Source: Lingula anatina (Eukaryota > Brachiopoda > Lingulata > Lingulida > Lingulidae). Taken from it: DNA of 64,000 nucleotides. Location of the stretch: positions 608,038-672,037 of the forward strand of contig NW_019775791.1 of assembly GCF_001039355.2 (NCBI RefSeq), written 5' to 3'. Below are positions 56,301 to 64,000 of this stretch, in pieces; position 1 is the stretch's first letter, and each line of letters starts with the position of its first letter. The notes beneath the pieces are model-generated. The model ran no database searches. It was not told the origin of the DNA and saw only the letters and a list, made by a program, of their open reading frames with translations. The position numbers and the translations under genes are program-made.

Positions 56301-57176
56301 ATAAGGGTGACATTTAGGAGTGAAAGTGAATGGCAGTCTGCGATCATTCTAAGGTACACAATGTGGGCATAGACGTCAGCGTATTCCAAACATGAAACAC
56401 CACTTGCCAACATTATCTCGGATTTGTTCTTCATTCGTGAACTTCAAACTATGCAAACAATTTCGTTGTGCGTTAAGCAGTTCTCGAAAAAAGGGGGTTT
56501 TAGATAGTATTATAAAGTCTTCAATAGATTACTTGTCCCTGAGCTGATATTTTATATTCTTCTTCCACTCAATTGCGTTTCTAAAGCGCTGTTTTCCATA
56601 GAAAGAGCTCTAGCTTAATTAGATCTAATGGCCATTTGATGACGATAAATTGCAATTCACATAAATGGTATCTTTATCATTTTAATCGTTCAAGAATTGA
56701 AGTCTAACATAATTGCAGGTCAGCATATATATAAGCTGATTCTGTCTTTCAACTCTCATAATTCTCATTATTTGTGATTCAGTCCAAAAGAAGTTCGATA
56801 GATATAGAAACCTAACATCTTTAGAAGTATAACAATCTGCTCCTTTAGTTAGTTGTAATATTTTTTGTGGTAAAACATTTAAGCTGAAATTGTGAAGATT
56901 GCTTTTGCTGCTGCTTTATTTCAAGCTGTGAGCATTTTAAATATTTAATGTTCATTGATTACCGTTTGAATCTTGTAAATAAATAAACAAAAAACCAACA
57001 ACGGCAAAAATAAAGGATAAATAAAAAGTAGCACGTAAAAGCAAGGCGCTACAATTAGTAAATTAAGAGAATAAAATTGATCGAAGTAAAATTATTAATT
57101 CAACTTAGAGATAAAAAATCTTACCGTGAAAGGCCTGGAAGAGCAGACATATCGTCGCCGTGGCTAAAACGTGCAT
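49342..57176 (-). CDS. myomodulin-type neuropeptide precursor (2 coding exons, 300 aa)
   Basis: Exon 1 (57176-57125) encodes a signal peptide, MHVLATATICLLFQAFH. Exon 2 (50192-49342) encodes the rest; the 6.9-kb intron is phase 1 and GT-AG. Predicted amidated peptides, each before Gly plus basic residues: GLGIMRM (30-36), ANQLKMIRL (40-48), GMRMLRL (51-57), QIPTYPRI (87-94), a peptide ending NPRPRV (118), GIIPYPRI (197-204), AFRGLRL (230-236), MRMLRL (240-245) and MRMLRL (272-277). SLPRLG (167-171) is followed by Glu and should not be amidated. KR, RR and RKKR sites separate acidic spacers. The -MLRLamide ending is the myomodulin hallmark; these peptides modulate muscle and feeding circuits in molluscs and reach secretion through dense-core vesicles. 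An AATAAA on the minus strand lies at 49045-49050. Mature ends are predictions. Confidence 0.93.
50318..50351. repeat. (CT)n microsatellite
   Basis: About 34 bases of CT repeat just inside the neuropeptide intron, roughly 130 bases upstream (minus strand) of exon 2. Confidence 0.95.
51238..51412. mobile_element. 175-bp MITE with ~55-bp terminal inverted repeats
   Basis: Bases 51238-51293 pair with 51358-51412 at about 88 percent. Shared landmarks are CATT(C/T)AGAATAG, ACTAGT, GAGGGTCAAATATGG and GACCCAC. ATA flanks both ends (51235-51237 and 51413-51415), possibly a short target-site duplication. The spacer is about 64 bases. There is no coding capacity. Confidence 0.88.
53667..54032. repeat. 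degenerate minisatellite with GGTTGAAATG core
   Basis: At least a dozen imperfect copies of a 20-30-base unit centred on ATGGTTGAAATGTATATC. Spacing varies and many copies are mutated. It lies in the neuropeptide intron. Confidence 0.85.
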
Positions 57177-57384
57177 CTTACTCTGATGGTGCTCAATAGA
57201 AACTGCAATAACAAACTTCTACGCTAAAACAGAATTATTTTTAAGGAAGGAACGCTTTCAAAAGCCAGTCTGTTGTCAATCCTTCCTATGTAGATGTCTT
57301 GAAGCGTCTATGCATTAAGTAAATGGACGAGGCTGTGTTTCTTTTAACGGACTTCCTTTGCCTCCTACTCAGACGTGCGTGCGT

Positions 57385-57422
57385 GCTCGAGCTTGGCTAG
57401 AACCCCTGGTGCCGCTTTTATA
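57385..57422 (-). promoter_or_regulatory. TATA-box core promoter of the neuropeptide gene
   Basis: On the minus strand TATAAAAG lies at 57422-57415 within a GC-rich setting (GCGCTATAAAAGCGG). It is about 240 bases upstream of the signal-peptide ATG at 57176. A start site about 30 bases downstream (near 57385) is inferred, giving a leader of about 210 nt if unspliced. TATA boxes are typical of tightly regulated peptide genes. Confidence 0.7.
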
Positions 57423-58311
57423 GCGCCAGCCGCTGTTGGAGGCGCGACGTGGTTTCCTCCGCACTTCGCAATCGACGCTATTTGCTAATTCATGGGATAT
57501 CTCTTAATTACTGCGTGAACAGCCTCTCGCGCACAGGAAAAACGTTGCCGTCAACGGGCAGTTCGCCAGCCAACGAGAACTGATGTTACTTATATAACTT
57601 GGGCCACTATGGACACGGCCGCTGGTGAATACTTGAAATAATACAATGATGTATGGGCCAGCGTAGAATAAGATAATTTTGACACATAGGGCAATTACAA
57701 TTTGTGTTACAAATTCAATAGAGTGAATTTAGGAAAACATTGTATTCAATAGATGTAGAATGAAAGATCCAATACCTTTCATTTATTTTGTTATAATAGC
57801 CGTGGTAATGAATTGGCGGATAATTGTAAGATGCAGATCAACATTTGTCTTTCGCTACCCAAGGGATTTATAAATCAACGCATTTAATGTCAACTTTGTT
57901 TGTGGTGCGAGATCTCTTTTGTTTTAGATGTATGCTCTGAAAGGTTCACTAGCTATCAAATTGGTGGTTAAATTTGGCTGCAGCACGAGTTGTCATCGTC
58001 TTGACAAGTAGCAGAAACAATGCTCAAATCTCTGATTATTTTATGAACGCATCCACCGTAATTCCGACAGAGAGAAAATCGATGCAGGGCAGCACGACCG
58101 TTTGCTTAGCGTGACCCGGGGGTGGACCAGCTATTGTTCCTGTATTATATATAGGTCTTCCGAGGAACACAATAACACTGACTTCATCATAAAAGGCAGC
58201 CGTTTTCTTCATTGTAACTCACACCACGGTCACGTAGAGAGATTTCTAAGAGGAGACCCCCAATCAGAAGTAATTCACACCTTTGGCGATATGGCCGCAG
58301 AAAGTACATTA

Positions 58312-58321
58312 ATGACGTCAT
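58312..58321. promoter_or_regulatory. palindromic CRE/ATF-type site
   Basis: ATGACGTCAT is a full consensus cAMP-response element. It lies about 930 bases upstream of the inferred neuropeptide start site. Other TGACGTCA copies at 45768 and 61521 show that the motif is not unique here. Confidence 0.4.
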
Positions 58322-58822
58322 TTTCTGCCAGTGTAACGTCTCTTCATGATGCAAAGGGCAATGTATTTGGCCACTCCTATTTGAAAATAAAGGGGGTATG
58401 AACAAGCCTTGATAAACACAGGGTGGGAGGCGGGTTTGGCCTGATTAGTGAAGTGAGGTTTGGTGTTCCCTGTTCAAAGGGTGGGAGGTGGGAGGCTATC
58501 TCGTAGACTATACTCTACATAAGCAGGGACTATTTGGATATGCATGGTAGGAAAATATCCATATATGTTAAACTGTAATGATGCAACATAGACATCCATT
58601 GCTCACTGTCAATTTTATGACCAGTAGTAACCTGCACTGTTGTTTTATTAAGGGATGTACTACCAATGACCCGCTTGTTAAATAGACAGACTACTTTGTC
58701 ATTTTAATTGCCAGACAGCTTAGCTCATTATCATTATTTATTTATTTTTGAAACACCACATGAACACGATCCTCCAAGCAATGTTGCCTGTGTTCTTGTG
58801 TAGAGAATCAAGACGATTTAAT

Positions 58823-58825
<3 letters not shown>

Positions 58826-58860
<35 letters not shown>
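58826..58860. repeat. (GA)n microsatellite
   Basis: Thirty-five bases of uninterrupted GA repeat. Confidence 0.95.
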
Positions 58861-58862
<2 letters not shown>

Positions 58863-60526
58863 TGACATTGCTGTGTATCTACTGTAAATTAGTTAATTCT
58901 TATTTCTTTTTGGTCTAAGGTATTATCTGTACTGAAATATTAACTCAACCTTGTCTGTTAAAAAAAATATTTGTCAATTATGTTTCAGGCTATGTAAGAT
59001 AATTAGTAGCAATTGATAAAAATGCCAATGGCCATAAAATAACAGTTAAAGTAAAATATACATTTGAAATGCACGGTCTTACGATAAAATTATGGTGCGA
59101 GTATGATTTGAAAACGATTTTTTAAATTTTGAGAATTCTTCTGAAAGGTTTGATAAAATTTACTACATGTTATTATGCCAGGGGGATTTATACAAAAATG
59201 TTGAACTTTTAGGACGTCGAATTATTTCAAAAAGGCGAGTGAAAAATATAGATAGCAGGGACCTTTTATCAATAGAAATCATTAATTAATTAATTTGTCA
59301 ATTAATTGAGCTTTCATTTACTCCTTTGTTTATTTATTTATTCATTAATTTTTCACCTTATTTTCGATATTTTGTAAAATTCATTCGTCCATCATATTGT
59401 TCTGAAAATTATAAACTACATCGTCTATTGATGGAAGCTGCTTGATCGTCTTCTCTTTATATTTTTCCTATAGTCTCTCACAATAACTAACTCCCAAACT
59501 AGACCAGTATATTACGCGCCGTCTCTTATCAGTGTTGTGCTGGGGATCGTTTTATATCGAAATGACCCATTGTTCGCCTAATGTGCAATTCGTCATCATC
59601 TTCTTACACCGTATTAGTAACCATTTGTTGGATCTATTGCCCCGGAATGGTGGTTTAATATGATGTTTGACTCCCTTGCCTGTCTTCATCATAGGACCAT
59701 GTTCAAATAATTCTCTCTTCATCTACTTGGCTGGGTTTGCTAAGCTGCAACTACAGCATTTAACTAAAATTTGTGCGAATTAAATCTTTTCGTCAAAGCG
59801 AACTATGTTGAACCATAAATAAGTTTCAATGTGTCTGTCTGTTCGTCCGTCTGTTTGGCACTCCTTCTTTCCGTCATTGCGTCTGTCTCTCGCTTTCTCA
59901 GTCTCTGGTTAACAACCAGGGCAGGCCTCGTGTGCGAAAGAACATTCTGTGATTAAGAGAAAAAGGGTAGCGTGCATGTGAAAGTTTTAGAATAGTTTGC
60001 CAGGTTTGCTCAAATGTTGCCTTAGCTTGCAATCAACAATTGGAGATGAATAGGCCTTCTTAAGTGACTTGATAGCTGTTTATTGGACTTTGTCATCAAC
60101 CAACCGGAACCGTTCAATAACTGCGCACTGTCGTTTCTCAGATTAATTAAATCGTTCTTTCGAGAAAAATGAGAAAAACGACTAAATACTAATTAATGCC
60201 ATGCAAATTTCTATAAATATGCAAAAATTCGCCGTGTAATTGCTTTCTGCATTATGTGCCTAATTAATGAAATTATTTTATTTCACGCCGTAAAAGAGAA
60301 CCTAAGTAAGCATTACTAAGGCATGGTAATTAGTTTCATTTATCAAAAATAAGGGTTCATTTATTTCCAGTGGTGTAGCTCCGAGGAAAATGTGTGGCAT
60401 GTAAGCTTTGGAATACCACAGCGTCACTTACAGACTTCTTTTTCTTATCACCTAAGAATTTGATTATTCATTTGCAAATAATAATACAAATATAATACAA
60501 AGGAACGTTTTTATATAATTCTATTA

Positions 60527-60634
<108 letters not shown>

Positions 60635-62136
60635 GTATATGATGCACTAAACAAAGGATTCAATGTAACATGCAATCTTCAATGACACTACATGTGCATG
60701 CATATACCGTGTAAGAAAACTCTTTATCGATATATAAATACTTTTTTATTTTAATTACTATTTAAAGCTTGACTTTCTCTCGTTTTTATCAGTAACATTT
60801 ATGTATATGTATAGTGCACTAAACATAGGTTTGTATATAATATGTAACTTTCTATAATGCTGCATCTACGAAAATTTTGTCATCTTAACTCTTAAGGGTT
60901 CAATACATAGCGACACAGCTATTTTAAAACCTGTCTTGGTTTACTTATTGGTGAGAAACAGCATTAGAGTTTAAAGAACCTGGATAGCCAACAAGACTGG
61001 TTATTACAAGAACAGAAGCAAAACATTTACTCTACAAAAAAACTATGATCTATAAGGATTAATGTGATAGACAGGCATACATTGCACGTGTAAAGTGTGA
61101 AGAAGAAATCAGACCCCGTATAATGAACTGCCCCTGTCATCAATACATACACCTTATTTATTGTGCATTACCCAATACTGTATTTGAAAATGGTGCAACG
61201 GATCATTTTACAGGTTTAATACTTGCTATAAATAACTATGTTACCTATATATATATAATTTGATATGTCATAAAACCTTTACAAACGATAGAAATAGACA
61301 TGCCATGTTCACCAGTGCAAAAACATGCATATCAAATCTTCGAAATAAAAATAAAGAAAAAACACATTTTACAGCTCAAAGAAAGGAGGCATATTCTTAA
61401 CAATAAAGCTGAATTCGATTGTTCGATGTTAAGATTTATTGGTAATAACGACGAATGTACATGTACTGAAATAAAATTGCCCTTACAAAAGCGTTGATAT
61501 ATACGCAAACGGCATACTTTTGACGTCATGGCGAATCAAAATGGCGTCACCATGTATAAGCTGTAATAAGAAATATAAATACGACTTCTTTTCATATCCC
61601 CAAATAATGATTTTCATTCGATTGTACAGCAAATTTATATCAATAACATCTTATGGGGTCAAACTCTGAGCATTAAGGGGCAATTACTTTAAACCAACTC
61701 AAAGAGGTCTCCTAGATTGGTATTAAGCAGTGGAATCGTTTTACTTGAAGGAAAAATGTCATCTTTATTTCATCAAAAAGATTAAAAATCCTTTGAACAG
61801 ACAGATTTCTCAGCAGAATTTTGCTCCAACTGCTGGTCAAATTTCCCCCAACTGAGCAAAAGTCAAAATACAAAATAAAGTGTATTTTTTATTGAACGGT
61901 TAAGCCCTTCGTACAAAGACTTACGAATAAAAGTCACAATGAATATTTCTTTTGATTGCTTGTACTTTTGAGTTAACACGGTGATGCAAAAGTACAGTAT
62001 ATAAAAGAAACCCGTGCATTTCAGTAAAATGCCATATCATTTATAGCCAAATATCTTTAAATTCCAACAGCATAAGCCGAGGTCAAATATCAACACCGAA
62101 ACAATGTGTCATAGGACACGCCCACCCTACGTCAAT

Positions 62137-62380
62137 CACGTGAGTTACTTAAACATAAGCTTTCTATAAAGTCAGTGGACAACTACAGATCACCCAGTAC
62201 TGTACACATATCACCATCACGATTATCAACACTGTCTTCAGCTTTCACTGCTGCCAAAATAACATGAAACTTGTCCGTCATTTCCTTCAGAGTGGCACTA
62301 ATGGTGTTCTGCAGATAGATCCGTCCAAGCTCCCATGGATGCCAACTCTATCGACTTCCCATTACCAGGCGCTGCGCTAA
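62137..62380 (+). promoter_or_regulatory. promoter-like patch with short first-exon-like ORF
   Basis: A CACGTG E-box (62137-62142) and TATAAAG (62165-62171) precede an ATG at 62264 that opens 38 codons to TAA 62378-62380. The patch is GC-richer than its surroundings. The opposite strand is also open from 62347 to a TAG at 62183-62185 (54 codons). Which strand, if either, is expressed is unclear, and no family is recognised. Confidence 0.3.
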
Positions 62381-63322
62381 TATTAGCCGGCAAAACCGAC
62401 TCCACGCTGAGTTTGCTTTCATTATGAAGGCGTGGATAATGATGACGAAGTGGTCTTAATTACTATTTCATCTATTTCTCTTGTACCGTATGGTTTTGTT
62501 CAAATTAGGCACTCGTTTGGATGATAGTTTAACTTCCTGTCATATCACTAATGAGACTTAGATATTAGTATTAAGTGAAGATTGGAATTTGTATGCTGAG
62601 TGAGTGCATAAAGTTTTTTAATCGGAACTTCAACATTTTAAAACACATTTCAGATTTATCATCTGTATTGTCCGGAACAGATGTTTGAAGATGATGACGG
62701 TGCCATATTCATACTCCCACGCACATTCCTAGAATAGGCAAGCAATGATCAGAATTACCAGGCCTGCTTTGGTACAGGCCAACAATGATGTCTTAGAAAT
62801 AATCTTATAGACATTGGCAATGATAACATTAAGCTATTCACAGGGCATGTTTGTAAGTTTGGTATCCCCCCATTGAGTCAGGTGCATTATTTCCCACGTT
62901 TTACTTTAAATCCTCAATACCTCTATATGGGGCTATATTTGAATAAAAAAGAAAAAAAAGGCCACGGTAGAGAACTGCACTGCGAGGACCCGGTTTAAAA
63001 GTATACCGCCGTGGACTACACGGGACCTCATACTTCTAAATATCATCTTATCTCGTCGCATGAGTTATTCACAGCAATTTTCAACTTAAATAAAATAAAA
63101 AAAAAAATGAATTAATTAAAACTAAAGTAAAGTAAAAGTAAAATTAAGTAAAATAAAATAAAAATAAAAAAATTATAATGTTTTGCCTAAGCTTCGTCTC
63201 CTTCGTCTCTACCTATGTTTATATCCATTTTACAATACACAGCAATGTGGTTTCATCCAGTAAAAAATTAGACAAGATGACTTGAAATATTTTGATAGAA
63301 ATTCATCTGTGTAGTCTGTTGG

Positions 63323-63456
63323 TATGTTATAAGATTAAACTTTTCATTTTCGACACTAAATTAAAGCTATACCTTACATGCCATAATCGTCCTCAGTGTG
63401 TAAGGCATATAGCTTTAATTTAGTATGGCAAGTGCCTTGTTTGATCTTATAACATG
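63323..63456. mobile_element. 134-bp imperfect hairpin (MITE-like or structured element)
   Basis: The left arm, 63323-63378, pairs with the right arm, 63399-63456, around a 20-base loop. The best blocks are ATGTTATAAGAT with its complement and ACTAAATTAAAGCTATA with its complement; the middle of the arms is diverged. There is no coding capacity and no clear flanking duplication. Confidence 0.75.
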
Positions 63457-64000
63457 GCTTGAAATAGACAAAAACAAGAATTAGAGTGTTTAATAAAAAG
63501 CATGAACGATAAATCTTAATAGTCTGAATTCGCCTGACAAGGTTCCATCTTCCTACATCGACTATATAATCTAGAAGTCTGAACCGTTACGTAGATCTTA
63601 AGACATGTTTCGTGAAAAATTGGAACAAGCAATCAGAGTACCAGACATATGATGGACCCATTGCTGAAAGATACTGATATCCGATCAAATCGTTGTGGAT
63701 TACACCCCTCTAGTTGATTTCATTTCGAAATCTGAAATAGGAACAAATGAACTTATTGGTTTTGATTGTGTTGATAGAGTTTCACCTAAACGCAATTAGC
63801 TTTGTGGGCGCAACTACCACAACCCACCTTTAGAGCTTCTCTACAGCAATTAGCATTGTGAACACATCGGGCACACCTCGCCTTCGCGGCTTCTCTACAG
63901 CAATTTATACCGAATGTTCGCCAAATAACAGAAGAGCATGTGGTTACCTTGGTTTCAACACTGATAACACTTTTAAGGAGTTGAAAAATGCACTGTGAAC

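Larger units (their letters stand above)
50193..57124 (-). other. 6.9-kb intron of the neuropeptide gene
   Basis: It runs from GTAAGA (donor, 57124 downward) to TATCTTGCAG (ending 50193). It contains a CT microsatellite (50318-50351), a MITE with long terminal repeats (51238-51412), a degenerate minisatellite (53667-54032) and a PBX/MEIS-type decamer (54537). No exon with coding character is seen. Confidence 0.8.

Noticed and set aside
58102-58401. 99-codon plus-strand ORF near the CRE
   Set aside because: It begins at TTG and has no protein features; the opposite strand is open too.

Overview
This is nuclear DNA of an invertebrate animal: AT-rich, with spliceosomal introns, many microsatellites, small inverted-repeat elements and one LINE fragment. 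The gene between 49.3 and 57.2 kb encodes a myomodulin-type precursor with MRMLRLamide peptides. That family is known from molluscs and annelids, so the host is most likely a lophotrochozoan, probably a mollusc. The species cannot be fixed from the sequence.

Layout. At 4.0-5.1 kb (+) there may be the 3' end of an unrecognised gene. From 7.15 to 28.98 kb (+) lies a complete 16-exon ZSWIM4/5/6-type gene (1135 aa), rebuilt exon by exon with consistent splice phases; its first intron is 11.3 kb. From 36.65 to 31.66 kb (-) is a complete 11-coding-exon EIF2B3 gene (eIF2B gamma, 459 aa), convergent with ZSWIM. EIF2B3 and an intronless-CDS ankyrin/SOCS-box (ASB) gene at 37.84-39.04 kb (+) are head to head and probably share a promoter. 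A gene-poor stretch follows (39-49 kb). The two-exon neuropeptide gene (-) comes next: its second exon is at 49.3-50.2 kb and its signal-peptide exon is 6.9 kb away at 57.1 kb behind a TATA box. The last 6.5 kb is its upstream region, with homeodomain/POU-like and CRE-like motifs and a promoter-like patch at 62.1-62.4 kb.

The most unusual structures are these. (1) ZSWIM exon 5 ends in a 75-bp tandem array that repeats the splice donor seven times, all in frame. (2) A partial second copy of an EIF2B3 exon keeps an acceptor, an open frame, the same phases and a donor. (3) The neuropeptide precursor mixes MRMLRLamide-type repeats with PYPRIamide/PRVamide-type segments. (4) A compositionally coding-like 53-codon ORF sits alone at 47.16 kb. 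(5) There are five or six different foldback/MITE-like elements. A lone N at 13517 between two near-identical 195-bp copies looks like an unmerged contig join rather than biology.

The genes are not an operon. ZSWIM carries an apparent elongin BC-box plus Cul2-box and the ASB protein carries a BC-box plus Cul5-box, so two probable ubiquitin-ligase receptors flank a translation-initiation factor gene. I regard that as coincidence unless the order is conserved elsewhere.
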